NCBI GenBank assembly: GCA_947502265.1
Contig: CANMZB010000016.1
Span: forward strand, 1 to 64,000
Direction: 5' to 3'
Origin: an uncultured Sulfitobacter sp.
GTDB lineage: Bacteria > Pseudomonadota > Alphaproteobacteria > Rhodobacterales > Rhodobacteraceae
DNA: 64,000 nucleotides
In this document: piece by piece, positions 39,430-48,565 of the stretch
Layout of the letters: every line of letters starts with the position of its first letter
Position numbering within the stretch: the stretch's first letter is position 1
Made by a program: the position numbers and the translations under genes
The notes under the pieces: model-generated
What the model saw: only the letters and a program-made list of their open reading frames with translations
Databases searched by the model: none
What the model was told of the DNA's origin: nothing

Positions 39430-40506
39430 ATGGCCGGCGTGCTCCCGAACCAACTCCTTGAGACTATGATCACCAAAGGCCAGATCGCAGCAAGCCCCGC
39501 CATAGATCCCGCACAGATCCAGCCCGCGAGCCTCGATCTGCGGCTTGGCACCGTGGCGTACCGCGTGCGCGCATCGTTTCTGGCAGGGCACGGCGCAAAG
39601 GTGGCTGACCGGCTCGAAGAGTTCGAGATGCACCGCATTGATCTGAGCCAGGGTGCCGTTCTGGAAAAAGGCGCGGTTTATGTCGTGCCCTTGATGGAAC
39701 GGCTGGCGCTTTCAGACGATATCTGTGCCGTCGCGAATGCCAAAAGCTCCACAGGACGGTTGGACCTGCTGACCCGCACCATTACCGATGGCGGGACAGA
39801 GTTTGACCGGATCACAGCGGGTTACACCGGTCCGCTTTACGCCGAAATCTGTCCGCGTTCGTTTTCGGTGCTGGTACGCCCGGGCATGCGGCTAAACCAG
39901 ATCCGGTTTGGCAGCGGCGATACCGTGCTTGATGATGCAGCCCTGCGCACCCTCCACGGCAAGACGCCGCTTGTTGACGGGCCTGCGGTGATTGACGATG
40001 GTTTGGGGTTCTCTGTCGATCTGCGGCTCAAGGGGACGACGCTGGTCGGCTACCGCGCCAAGCCGCACACCGGCGTGATTGATCTGGACAAGATCGGCCA
40101 TTACGCGCCCGCCGACTATTGGGAAGAAGTTCACAGCAACAACGGACAGATCATTCTTGATCCGGGTGCTTTTTATATTCTGGTCAGCCGCGAAGCGGTG
40201 ACAATTCCGCCCGAGTACGCGGCTGAAATGGCGCCCTATCTGGCAATGGTCGGGGAATTTCGCGTGCATTACGCGGGCTTCTTCGATCCCGGCTTTGGGT
40301 ATGACGCCGCAGGCGGGGCCGGATCACGCGGTGTGCTCGAAGTGCGCTGCCACGAGGCCCCCTTCGTGCTGGAGCATGGTCAGATCGTGGGCCGGCTGGT
40401 GTACGAGCGGATGGAACAAGCGCCAACGCAGCTTTACGGCGCAGGCATCGCCTCAAACTATCAGGGCCAAGGGTTGAAACTGTCCAAGCATTTCCGCGCG
40501 CCGTAA
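39430..40506 (+). CDS. dcd: dCTP deaminase, two-domain form
   Basis: This 358-aa protein is about twice the length of the classical Dcd. Two related domains are visible. The N-terminal half contains QPASLDLRLG and VANAKSSTGRLDLLTRTI. The C-terminal half contains VEFRVHYAGFFDPGFG-type residues (written GEFRVHYAGFFDPGFGYD here) and an EVRCHEAPF segment. Dcd converts dCTP to dUTP to supply dTMP synthesis. The two-domain version is typical of alphaproteobacteria. AAGGA lies upstream of the ATG at 39430. Confidence 0.93.
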   Translation: MAGVLPNQLLETMITKGQIAASPAIDPAQIQPASLDLRLGTVAYRVRASFLAGHGAKVADRLEEFEMHRIDLSQGAVLEKGAVYVVPLMERLALSDDICAVANAKSSTGRLDLLTRTITDGGTEFDRITAGYTGPLYAEICPRSFSVLVRPGMRLNQIRFGSGDTVLDDAALRTLHGKTPLVDGPAVIDDGLGFSVDLRLKGTTLVGYRAKPHTGVIDLDKIGHYAPADYWEEVHSNNGQIILDPGAFYILVSREAVTIPPEYAAEMAPYLAMVGEFRVHYAGFFDPGFGYDAAGGAGSRGVLEVRCHEAPFVLEHGQIVGRLVYERMEQAPTQLYGAGIASNYQGQGLKLSKHFRAP

Positions 40507-40544
40507 CGGCGGCATCCTTAAGGGCAGTGTTGTTAAGGGCAGGT

Positions 40545-40620
40545 GTTGTTATGGGGGCCAGCCCCCGCCCTTGGCCGATGGCCAAGGCCTCCCCCGGGAT
40601 ATTTACGGCCAAAAGAAATG
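40545..40620. repeat. GC-rich double-hairpin intergenic element
   Basis: GGGGGCCAGCCCCC is followed by CCTTGGCC-GAT-GGCCAAGG and then CCTCCCCCGGGATATTT. The element lies between the convergent ends of dcd and the 88-aa ORF. It looks like the dispersed GC-rich elements that are common between genes in Rhodobacteraceae. Only one copy was seen in this window. Confidence 0.45.
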
Positions 40621-40627
40621 GACAAGA

Positions 40628-40894
40628 TCAGAACTTGTTGACGCGGCGTATGGCTTTCATAGCCCGTTTCGCCTGACCCGCCTGTTGTTTGCCTTGGCGG
40701 CGCGCGCGGCGGTCGGCGCGAATTTGCTGCTGTGTCGCGCCCGGTTGAACAGGATTTTCATAATCGTCAATCTGAGGTTGATCCGCATTTTTGCGCGTAC
40801 GCACCTGTGCGGCGCGGTCAAAGCCCGCATTGATCCCCTTGTTCAGCAGTTTCCGCATTACAAGGCGGGTAACCATATTGATTATCTGGTTCAT
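40628..40894 (-). CDS. Small basic hypothetical protein (88 aa)
   Basis: The product was not recognised. It has an amphipathic start (MNQIINMVTRLVMRKLLNKG) and a basic C-terminus with repeated RRARRQGKQQ-type residues and a final MKAIRRVNKF. There is no signal peptide and no cysteine. It lies 63 bp downstream of scpB on the same strand. The composition suggests nucleic-acid or ribosome contact, but this is only a guess. Confidence 0.6.
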   Translation of the reverse strand: MNQIINMVTRLVMRKLLNKGINAGFDRAAQVRTRKNADQPQIDDYENPVQPGATQQQIRADRRARRQGKQQAGQAKRAMKAIRRVNKF

Positions 40895-40957
40895 ATCTGT
40901 GCTCCCGATATCGGTGGCGTTGCTACCAGTATAGCGAAAATTGCGGCGATTGTTGGA

Positions 40958-41614
40958 TCAATCCTCGAAAAGTTCGCTTTGGCCTTCGGTCGCCTCTGGT
41001 TCCTCCTCGGTGTCGCCGGGGGGCGGGAACGCACCGGAGAGGGGGCGGTTTTCCAGAAGGCCTGCGGCGCGCAGTTCTTTCAGGCCCGGCAGATCGCGCG
41101 CGTTCTCAAGGCCAAAGTGATCAAGAAAACCTTCGGTGACGACGAAGGTGACCGGGCGGCCCGGTGTCATCTTGCGGCGCCCAAAGCGGATCCATTCAAG
41201 TTCGAGCAGTTGATCGACAGTGCCGCGCGAAACAGAGACGCCGCGGACTTCTTCGATCTCGGCGCGCGTCACCGGTTGATGATAGGCGATGATCGCCAGC
41301 GTCTCGATCGCGGCGCGGCTCAGTTTGCGTACCTCGACGGTTTCTTTTTGCATGAGATACCCCAGATCCGCGGCGGTGCGCAGGGCGTATGCATCGCCGA
41401 TCTTCATCACCTGCACGCCGCGCCCCGCATAGCGGCGGCGCAGATGCACCATCGCCTCGGCCACATCGCAGCCATGCGGCATCCGCGCCTCCAGCTCCCT
41501 CAGCGTCGTCGGCTCGGCGCTGGCAAACAGCACGGCCTCGATCATGCGCTCCTGTTCGGCCATGGGGGGCGCCTGAAACAGGCTTTCTTCTTTATTTTCA
41601 ATCTCATCCGACAT
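40958..41614 (-). CDS. scpB: Segregation and condensation protein B
   Basis: This 218-aa protein has two winged-helix domains with the ScpB signature ALETLAIIAYHQPVTRAEIE (here AIETLAIIAYHQPVTRAEIE), followed by VRGVSVSRGTVDQLLEL and LEWIRFGRRKMTPGRP. With ScpA and SMC it forms the bacterial condensin. The ATG at 41614 follows AGGAAAG. It lies four bases after scpA. Confidence 0.95.
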   Translation of the reverse strand: MSDEIENKEESLFQAPPMAEQERMIEAVLFASAEPTTLRELEARMPHGCDVAEAMVHLRRRYAGRGVQVMKIGDAYALRTAADLGYLMQKETVEVRKLSRAAIETLAIIAYHQPVTRAEIEEVRGVSVSRGTVDQLLELEWIRFGRRKMTPGRPVTFVVTEGFLDHFGLENARDLPGLKELRAAGLLENRPLSGAFPPPGDTEEEPEATEGQSELFED

Positions 41615-41618
41615 TTTC

Positions 41619-42401
41619 TTAATCTTTCCTGCGTAGCTGGATCGGCGCGAATATCTCTGACTGGCGGATTTCCAACCGACCTTCCTTGACCAGTTCCAGC
41701 GAGGCGGCAAATGTTGAGGCGGTGGCGGAGCGACGCTTGACCGGATCGCTTTCCCAGCCTTCGGGCAAATAGCTGGTCAGATCGCCCCAATCACCTGCAA
41801 AGCCGATCATCGCGCGCATCCGCTCCAGCGCCTGCTCCATCGTGAAAACCTTCTCCCGATCCATCACGAAAGGGCGAAACTCGTCGCGCGTGCGGGTGCG
41901 GGCATAGCCTTGCATCAGGTCGAGAAGCGTTGCGGTATAGGTCACTTTGCGCACCCGTTCGACCATCTGGATATCGCCGCGGGCAAAGAAATCACGCCCC
42001 AGCCGATCGCGCGCCATCAGTCGCGCGGCAACATCACGCATCGCGGCCAGCCGCTCCAACTGGAACGCGAGGTGCGCAGCAAGTTCCTCACCGGAGGGGC
42101 CTTCCTCGGAGGGATCGGGGGGCAGCAGCAGGCGGGATTTCAGAAATGCCAGCCATGCCGCCATCACCAGATAATCCGCCGCGAGTTCCAGGCGCAGCGC
42201 CTTGGCATGCTCCACAAAGGCGAGGTATTGCCGCGCCAGATGCAGAACGGAAATCTTGCGCAGGTCCACCTTTTGCGTGCGCCCCAGCGTCAGCAACAGG
42301 TCAAGCGGCCCTTCAAAGCCTTCGACGTCGATGATCAGCGCCTCGGTCGCAAGGCGGTCTGCAACGCTGGTCTTGTCGTCATCAACCGGGTTTTCAGCCA
42401 T
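41619..42401 (-). CDS. scpA: Segregation and condensation protein A
   Basis: This 260-aa kleisin has an N-terminal FEGPLDLLLTL and VDLRKISVLHLARQYL, and a C-terminal winged helix (ASLELVKEGRLEIRQ). It bridges SMC heads with ScpB. I chose ATG 42401 (GGTGGGG upstream) over a GTG at 42413. Both overlap the end of nagZ. Confidence 0.95.
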   Translation of the reverse strand: MAENPVDDDKTSVADRLATEALIIDVEGFEGPLDLLLTLGRTQKVDLRKISVLHLARQYLAFVEHAKALRLELAADYLVMAAWLAFLKSRLLLPPDPSEEGPSGEELAAHLAFQLERLAAMRDVAARLMARDRLGRDFFARGDIQMVERVRKVTYTATLLDLMQGYARTRTRDEFRPFVMDREKVFTMEQALERMRAMIGFAGDWGDLTSYLPEGWESDPVKRRSATASTFAASLELVKEGRLEIRQSEIFAPIQLRRKD

Positions 42402-43434
42402 GTCCAACCCCACCCAAAAGCGCCCTTAGCTGCGCATCGAGGGCGGGAACGTCAATATCATCGGGGCGGCGACGATAGCTGAGCGCGCGGCGGGCGCGCC
42501 GTTGGGCCATGTCGCTCATCTCTCCGGCGGCATCCGCCACCCGGGCGCGTTCTGCCAGTGTCCCGTTGCAATGCAAGATCACATCACAGCCCGCCGCCAG
42601 CGCGCCTCGGCTCAGATCAACCAAGCTGCCCTGAAGGGCCTTCATCGAGATATCATCGGTCATGATCAGGTTGTCAAAGCCGATGTCTTCGCGGATCACC
42701 TGCATCATTTTCAGCGACAACGTCGCAGGCGCATCATCAATCGCATCATAAACGACATGCGCCGTCATTCCCATCGGCGTGTCACGCAGCGCCTTGAAAG
42801 GCGCGAAATCTACTGTGTCGAGTTCGTGGCGCGACGCGCTTACGCGGGGCAATTCAAAGTGGCTGTCAGCGGTCGCGCGGCCATGACCGGGGATGTGTTT
42901 GATCACCGGCAAAACGCCGCCAGCCAGCATCCCGTCATTGGCCGCCTGCCCCATTTCGGCAACGCGCACAGCGTCCATCCCGTAACAACGGTCGTATAAA
43001 AACTCATGCGTCTGCGGCCCTGCGACATCGACCATCGGCGCACAGTTACTGTCGATCCCCAGATCGTAAAGCTCCTGTGCAATCAAACGAAATCGCAAGA
43101 ACATCGCTTCGGCGGCATTGTCGCCTGCGGCTTGCACAAACTCCAGCGGCGCGAGCCATTCACGCCATAGCGGCGCGCGCAACCTCTGCACACGGCCGCC
43201 TTCCTGATCAATGGTGATAGGTGCATCACGGCCCACCGCCTCGCGGAAATCGGCGCAAAGCGCGCGCACCTGATCGGGCGTATCTATATTGCGGGCAAAC
43301 AGAATGAAGCCGAACGGGTTCACCTCGCGAAACAACGCTTTTTCATGGACCGTCAGGCGGTGCCCTTCGGCATCCAGAATCGTCGCGCCAAAGCGCCTTG
43401 TCGGGCTGCTCAACGGGTCACCACGGGGATGCAA
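42394..43434 (-). CDS. nagZ: Beta-N-acetylhexosaminidase NagZ
   Basis: This is a family GH3 enzyme of about 346 aa. It cleaves GlcNAc from GlcNAc-anhydroMurNAc peptides in cell-wall recycling. The signature KHIPGHGRATADSH holds the catalytic His, and the nucleophile Asp lies in IMTDDISM. FGFILFARNID and ITIDQEGGRVQRL are also typical. The ATG at 43434 overlaps the SPOR gene by 25 bp. A TTG at 43413 (TTGA overlap) is an alternative start. Confidence 0.95.
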   Translation of the reverse strand: MHPRGDPLSSPTRRFGATILDAEGHRLTVHEKALFREVNPFGFILFARNIDTPDQVRALCADFREAVGRDAPITIDQEGGRVQRLRAPLWREWLAPLEFVQAAGDNAAEAMFLRFRLIAQELYDLGIDSNCAPMVDVAGPQTHEFLYDRCYGMDAVRVAEMGQAANDGMLAGGVLPVIKHIPGHGRATADSHFELPRVSASRHELDTVDFAPFKALRDTPMGMTAHVVYDAIDDAPATLSLKMMQVIREDIGFDNLIMTDDISMKALQGSLVDLSRGALAAGCDVILHCNGTLAERARVADAAGEMSDMAQRRARRALSYRRRPDDIDVPALDAQLRALLGGVGHG

Positions 43435-44363
43435 TCGACGCTTTCGGCCACAAAGGCCGAGCAGAAACGGCGTGCATCTGAGATATCCTCAAAGCCTTGC
43501 GCGCGCAGGCGATAGAACGTGCGTCCGCCGGACCGGGCTTCCTGCACAATACGGTTTTTACCTTCAAGGTAGGGACCGAAGCGCGCGTTCAGCTTGTCCC
43601 ACTGGGCGCGCGCGATTTCGGGGCTGTCGAAGGCGCCCAATTGTACAAGGCGGGTGCCTGCGGGCAGGCTGGTGGCGTCAATCTCGGTGGTCGAAACCGC
43701 CGCGACCGGTGCAACCACCGCGGATGCAACAGCGCGCGCGCGCCGCGGGCGAATCGTGGGCCGCAAAGAGGCGCGCATCCCATCACCCGAAAGCAGCTGC
43801 GCCACGTCCGCTGCCGACGCAGAGGCCAGAACCGGCACGGTTTCGCTATCAAAATCCTCAAGCGGCGCGACGCCATTCGTCAGCTCGGCCACGAGATCTT
43901 CCATCGAACCGGATTCAAGCGCGCCTGCCACATCGACGGGTGTGTTATCGTCTATCGAAAGCCCCTCATCACTGGCGTTATCGAACGCAGACATGGGTTG
44001 GTCTTCATCGGTCAGGTAAATCTGCTCGGGCGCGAGCCTCACCTGATCTGCAGGCTTGTCCGCCTCACCGATCGCGGCGACCGTATTGACGGACAGCCCC
44101 TGATGTTTGGCCAACTGGCCACCGGGAACCTCCGGCCGCACCCGCATCTCTCCGGCCACCGCGCGCACCAGCGGGATGCCGCTGACATCGCGCACCAAAA
44201 GCTTGTACCCCCAGACGCCAATACCGACCACAAGCGCCAGCGACACAGCCGCTCCCGCCAGATTGGTCAATTTCGTCAAAGAACCCGCGCCTGCTGTTGT
44301 CACGTATTCTGGATGCACATGGGAGGTATAGCCCCCGTTGGGGGACTGTGAATAATCTGCCAT
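43410..44363 (-). CDS. SPOR-domain membrane protein
   Basis: This 317-aa protein has a short cytoplasmic start and one membrane segment (about residues 33-52; AAVSLALVVGIGVWGYKLLV). A long flexible periplasmic linker follows. The C-terminal SPOR domain (about residues 240-317; TRLVQLGAFDSPEIARAQW) binds denuded peptidoglycan at the division site. It sits between argS and nagZ, the usual Rhodobacteraceae order. Confidence 0.93.
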   Translation of the reverse strand: MADYSQSPNGGYTSHVHPEYVTTAGAGSLTKLTNLAGAAVSLALVVGIGVWGYKLLVRDVSGIPLVRAVAGEMRVRPEVPGGQLAKHQGLSVNTVAAIGEADKPADQVRLAPEQIYLTDEDQPMSAFDNASDEGLSIDDNTPVDVAGALESGSMEDLVAELTNGVAPLEDFDSETVPVLASASAADVAQLLSGDGMRASLRPTIRPRRARAVASAVVAPVAAVSTTEIDATSLPAGTRLVQLGAFDSPEIARAQWDKLNARFGPYLEGKNRIVQEARSGGRTFYRLRAQGFEDISDARRFCSAFVAESVDCIPVVTR

Positions 44364-44467
44364 TTTCGCCTCACTGCCCGCGTTGGTACATTGCCGTGCG
44401 GGTCTGATCGTTTGGTTTGCTCGTCACGCCAACGGCGCGCTGTCTGTCCTGCCTGCGCGTCTGCGGC

Positions 44468-46213
44468 TCAGCGCATTTCCTGCGCAGGCGTCACACCAAG
44501 GATACCCAAGCCCGCCGCAATTACAATCGCAGTGGCCCGCGCCAGCGCGATTTTTGCCTGTGATGTTGCAACATCACCCTCCTGAATGAAGCGCAGCTGT
44601 GTTTCGTCGTTGCCACGGTTCCACAGGCCGTGAAAATCACCCGCAAGTTCATAGAGATAGAAAGCAATGCGGTGTGGCTCGTTGCTGCGCGCGGCGGTCT
44701 CTACCAGACGCGGCCACTCGGCAAGTTTACGCAACAGGCCCAGCTCTGCGTCATGATCCAGCTTGTCCAGATCGGCGGCTTTCAGCGCGCCATCATCCAC
44801 GGGAATCCCCGCATCGACGGCCTTGCGCAGCACCGAAGCCACGCGCGCATGGGCGTATTGGACGTAGAACACGGGGTTCTCGCGGCTCTGCTCCATCACC
44901 TTGTCAAAATCGAAATCCAGCGGCGCGTCGTTCTTGCGCGTGAGCATCACGAAACGGGTCACATCCGGGCCGACCTCGTCGATGAGATCGCGCAGGGTGA
45001 CAAAGTTCCCTGCCCGTTTGGACATCTTGAATTCTTCACCGTTCTTGAACAGCTTCACCAACTGCGTCAGCTTGATATCAAGCGGTACTTTGCCCCCCGA
45101 CAGCGCATGCACCGCCGCCTTCATCCGTTTGACATAGCCGCCGTGATCGGCACCAAAGACGTTGATCAACAGATCGAAACCGCGTTCTACCTTGTCATTG
45201 TGATAGGCGATGTCGGGCGCAAAATAGGTCCACGAGCCATCGTTTTTCTTGATCGGACGGTCCTGATCGTCACCGAAATCGGTGGATCTGAACAGCGTCT
45301 GTTCGCGGGCTTCCCAATCGTCGGGCAGCTTGCCCTTGGGTGGCGCCAACGTCCCCGTATAGATCAGCCCCATATCGTCGAGCTTTTTCAGGCAGGCTTC
45401 GATCTTGCCGGTGTTATAAAGCGACTTTTCCGAGAAGAACTTGTCCATCTTGACGCCCAGAAGCGCCAGATCGTCGCGGATCAGGTCCATCATCTCGTCA
45501 GTGGCGAAATTGCGGATCGGGTCCAGCCACACGTCCTCGTCTGCGCCGATATAATCCTCGCCGACGCTTTCCTTCAGCTTTTGACCGACAGGGATCAGAT
45601 AATCACCCGGATAGGTGCCATCGGGAAAGGCGACCTCCTGCCCGTGCGCTTCGAGATAGCGCAGATAGACGGAGCGGGCGAGTGCGTCGATCTGCGAGCC
45701 GCCATCGTTGATCACATATTCGCGCGTCACGTCATAGCCCGCGAAGGCCAGCAATGACGCCAGCGCATCACCGAAAACAGCGCCGCGTGTATGGCCCACA
45801 TGCAACGGCCCTGTCGGGTTGGCCGAGACATATTCAACATCCACCCGCTTGCCCGCGCCCAGCGTACCACGTCCGAAATCGGTGCCCGCGTCCAGCACGG
45901 CAGCGGCAACGCCCTGCCACTGCGACGGTGCCAGCCGCAGGTTCAGGAACCCCGGTCCGGCAATATCGGCGGAAATGATACGCGCATCGGACAGCAGACG
46001 GGCGGCCAGCTTTTGCGCAATATCGCGCGGCTTCATTTTGGCGGGTTTGGCCAGCACCATCGCCGCATTCGTCGCCATATCCCCGTGCGCCGCATCGCGC
46101 GGCGGCTCCACCGTGACATTGTCGGTGACAAGCCCTTCTGGCAGATCGCCAGCGACGACCATTGCATCAAGCGTTGTCAGGACAAGGGAACGGATATCGG
46201 CGAATAGGTTCAT
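44468..46213 (-). CDS. argS: Arginyl-tRNA synthetase
   Basis: This 581-aa class I synthetase has the HIGH-like motif in [14 protein letters not shown], the KMSK motif in [15 protein letters not shown] and a C-terminal DALR anticodon-binding domain ([10 protein letters not shown] onwards). The length is typical. It is followed after 104 bp by the SPOR gene. Confidence 0.98.
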   Translation of the reverse strand: MNLFADIRSLVLTTLDAMVVAGDLPEGLVTDNVTVEPPRDAAHGDMATNAAMVLAKPAKMKPRDIAQKLAARLLSDARIISADIAGPGFLNLRLAPSQWQGVAAAVLDAGTDFGRGTLGAGKRVDVEYVSANPTGPLHVGHTRGAVFGDALASLLAFAGYDVTREYVINDGGSQIDALARSVYLRYLEAHGQEVAFPDGTYPGDYLIPVGQKLKESVGEDYIGADEDVWLDPIRNFATDEMMDLIRDDLALLGVKMDKFFSEKSLYNTGKIEACLKKLDDMGLIYTGTLAPPKGKLPDDWEAREQTLFRSTDFGDDQDRPIKKNDGSWTYFAPDIAYHNDKVERGFDLLINVFGADHGGYVKRMKAAVHALSGGKVPLDIKLTQLVKLFKNGEEFKMSKRAGNFVTLRDLIDEVGPDVTRFVMLTRKNDAPLDFDFDKVMEQSRENPVFYVQYAHARVASVLRKAVDAGIPVDDGALKAADLDKLDHDAELGLLRKLAEWPRLVETAARSNEPHRIAFYLYELAGDFHGLWNRGNDETQLRFIQEGDVATSQAKIALARATAIVIAAGLGILGVTPAQEMR

Positions 46214-46286
46214 GGGAAGGTGCTCTTGATTGGGTAGACTGTCCGTTTACCAGCTATGCCGCCCGCGTCAATCGGTGCGCGCGGCG

Positions 46287-46889
46287 TTACAGCCGCAACT
46301 GCGCACCGGTGAGCGGCCCAACAGCCCCCTGCAACAGCCCCAGAACCGCCTTGCGCGCAGGCGCAACAGCGTCCTCGCCCACATTGATCAGGTTTAACAC
46401 CAGACCATCGCGTTTAAGCGCATGGGCAAATGCCGCCTGCGCCGAGACCAGCGCGGGGGCCAGCGCACCCGCCGCCACATCCAGCGCCTGATCGGGGCGC
46501 GCAACAACGGTGATGATCTGCCCCTCGCGTGCGGCGAGTGCCGGCATGAACCCTTGCACGATGCTCTGAAGCATCTCGATATTAAGATCAATTTCCGAGG
46601 GCTTGCGCAGTGGCATCAGGTTCAGCACCCCGTCCAGCCGCGCGTCACCCCACGCCTTGCCGATCCGGCGCACCCCGTCTGCCGGTGCACCTTTAAGCGG
46701 CAGCGGGACGGCCCCTTTCAACTGCCCCAGACCGCCTGCATTGCTATCCACCGCAACCACCTGTGCGCCCGCCGCGCCCAGCACACGGATCACCCCGCGG
46801 CCAAAGCCGCAGGCCGCGCCTAACACGATGATCCGCTGCCCGCTCAAGCTCCCGCGCACGGGTTTTACACTTTCAAGTGTCTGTTCCAT
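46287..46889 (-). CDS. Degenerate SDR-like Rossmann protein between dgt and argS
   Basis: This 200-aa protein has a Rossmann start IIVLGAACGFGRGVIRVLG that resembles the SDR TGxxxGxG motif. The SDR catalytic YxxxK and Ser are not visible and the chain is short. It may bind a dinucleotide or may be a non-catalytic derivative. It starts one base after the dgt stop and is followed by argS after a 73-bp gap. Function unknown. Confidence 0.7.
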   Translation of the reverse strand: MEQTLESVKPVRGSLSGQRIIVLGAACGFGRGVIRVLGAAGAQVVAVDSNAGGLGQLKGAVPLPLKGAPADGVRRIGKAWGDARLDGVLNLMPLRKPSEIDLNIEMLQSIVQGFMPALAAREGQIITVVARPDQALDVAAGALAPALVSAQAAFAHALKRDGLVLNLINVGEDAVAPARKAVLGLLQGAVGPLTGAQLRL

Positions 46890-46890
46890 G

Positions 46891-48057
46891 TCATCCCTTC
46901 CAAACGGCTTTCGGCGTGCTCCCGATCAACCGCGCGTGTTCCTGAAGCGCAAAGCGGTCGGTCATCCCCGAGATGTAATCGCTCACCATTCTGGCAAGCA
47001 TAATACGATCCCCGCCCGCCGCAGCAATGGAATTTGCCCAATGCGCGGGCATCAGCTCGGGTTGGTCCAGAAACAACGGAAACAGGTCTTCGATCACGCC
47101 GGAAACTTCGGCGCGGATGATCATCACAGAAGGCGCGCGGTACATCCGTTTGAACAAAAACGCACGGATCTCGTTCAGATCCTGCCACAACGCATCGGAA
47201 AACCGGATCACGGGACGGCCCAGAAGGCGGATTTCTTCGACCGACCCGGCACCGGATGTCACCAACAGATTGCGCGACGTCTCGATCACGTCCGACACCA
47301 TCATGCCGAATACACGGCGTAAGGCCTCATGGCGGCGGCGATAGCTGTCAAGGCCGGGATAAAGACGGTCAACGTCGCCGTAGGCCTCCCCCACCAAAGG
47401 CAGCATCGTAATTTCCTCGTCGCTGAACAGCCCCGCGCGCAGACCGTCGTGCAGATCGTGGTTGTTATAGGCGATATCGTCCGAAAGCGCGGCCACCTGC
47501 GCCTCCGCACTGGCGTGGGTGGCAAGTTCGAGATCATGCAGCGCGTTATAATCGGCCAACGCGTGTGGCAAATCACCGACCACCGGGCCGTTATGCTTGG
47601 CGATCCCCTCCAGCGTTTCCCACGTCAGGTTCAACCCGTCGAAATCCGCGTAATGGCGCTCAAGCGAGGTGACGATCTTGATCGCCTGTGCGTTGTGATC
47701 AAACCCGCCGTAGGGTGCCATCAACGCATGCAAGGCGTCTTCGCCGGTGTGGCCAAACGGCGGATGCCCCAGATCATGCGCAAGCGCGACCGCCTCGGTC
47801 AGCTCCCCGTTCAGATGAAGCGCCCCCGCGATGGTGCGCGCCACCTGCGCAACCTCGATCGAATGGGTCAGGCGCGTGCGGTAATAATCGCCCTCGTGCT
47901 CCACAAATACCTGTGTTTTGTGTTTGAGCCGCCGAAAGGCGCTCGCGTGGATGATCCGGTCACGGTCCCGCTGAAAGCAGGAGCGGAAATTGCTTTCCTC
48001 TTCTGGCACGCGGCGGCCGCGTGCGCGGTCTGGATCGGAGGCGAAGGATGCGCGCAT
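46891..48057 (-). CDS. dgt: Deoxyguanosinetriphosphate triphosphohydrolase-like protein
   Basis: This 388-aa HD-domain protein hydrolyses dNTPs to deoxynucleosides and triphosphate. It shows FRRLKHKTQVF, TRLTHSIEVAQVART and the HD motif ALAHDLGHPPFGHTGE. The ATG at 48057 follows AGGAG with eight bases. A longer open frame upstream crosses the promoter region of erpA and was rejected. It is divergent from erpA. Confidence 0.95.
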   Translation of the reverse strand: MRASFASDPDRARGRRVPEEESNFRSCFQRDRDRIIHASAFRRLKHKTQVFVEHEGDYYRTRLTHSIEVAQVARTIAGALHLNGELTEAVALAHDLGHPPFGHTGEDALHALMAPYGGFDHNAQAIKIVTSLERHYADFDGLNLTWETLEGIAKHNGPVVGDLPHALADYNALHDLELATHASAEAQVAALSDDIAYNNHDLHDGLRAGLFSDEEITMLPLVGEAYGDVDRLYPGLDSYRRRHEALRRVFGMMVSDVIETSRNLLVTSGAGSVEEIRLLGRPVIRFSDALWQDLNEIRAFLFKRMYRAPSVMIIRAEVSGVIEDLFPLFLDQPELMPAHWANSIAAAGGDRIMLARMVSDYISGMTDRFALQEHARLIGSTPKAVWKG

Positions 48058-48082
48058 CTGGAGAACTCCTGTGCCGGGGTGG

Positions 48083-48111
48083 TTGTACCCGTCTTGCAGC
48101 ACCCATATATT
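48083..48111 (+). promoter_or_regulatory. Sigma-70-type promoter of erpA
   Basis: TTGTAC (48083-48088) and TATATT (48106-48111) are separated by 17 bp. They lie about 50 bp before the erpA ATG in an AT-rich patch of the dgt-erpA spacer. Confidence 0.45.
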
Positions 48112-48163
48112 ATTAAAATGCGTCAATGGAAACATACGCCCCCGCCTATCAGGAGCCTGCCCC

Positions 48164-48487
48164 ATGAACTTGCCCCCGAAAGTGACCGAACGCGCCTTTG
48201 CCCGCCTGTCCGAAATTGGAGCCGCAGACGATGGCAAAGCCCTACGCATCGCTGTTGAAGGCGGCGGATGCTCGGGGTTCCAGTATGAAATCCTGCTTGA
48301 TAGCGCCAAAGACGACGATCTGGTGCTGGAAGGCGCAGGCGAAAAGGTTGTGGTCGATAGCATCTCGCTCCCGTTCCTTGCCAATGCCACAATTGATTTC
48401 ACCCAGGAGTTGATCGGCGCGCGATTCGTGATCGAAAACCCCAACGCATCCTCGTCTTGCGGCTGCGGCACCTCGTTTTCGATGTAA
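48164..48487 (+). CDS. erpA: A-type iron-sulfur carrier protein (ErpA/IscA family)
   Basis: This 107-aa protein has the three conserved cysteines in GGGCSGFQY and CGCG (near the C-terminus). A-type carriers accept Fe-S clusters from the scaffold and pass them to target enzymes. AGGAG precedes the ATG at 48164. It is divergent from dgt and followed by xthA after 78 bp. Confidence 0.93.
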   Translation: MNLPPKVTERAFARLSEIGAADDGKALRIAVEGGGCSGFQYEILLDSAKDDDLVLEGAGEKVVVDSISLPFLANATIDFTQELIGARFVIENPNASSSCGCGTSFSM

Positions 48488-48565
48488 CGGCCACCGGTTG
48501 CTTATCCTTGCTCAGGCGGCCCTGATCGGCGATAGCCACAGGAGCAGCCAGCGAGGAGCCTTCTT

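Noticed and set aside
46891-48471. Longer dgt start upstream of 48057
   Set aside because: It would run through the erpA promoter and coding region on the other strand. The start at 48057 has AGGAG and begins like other Dgt proteins.
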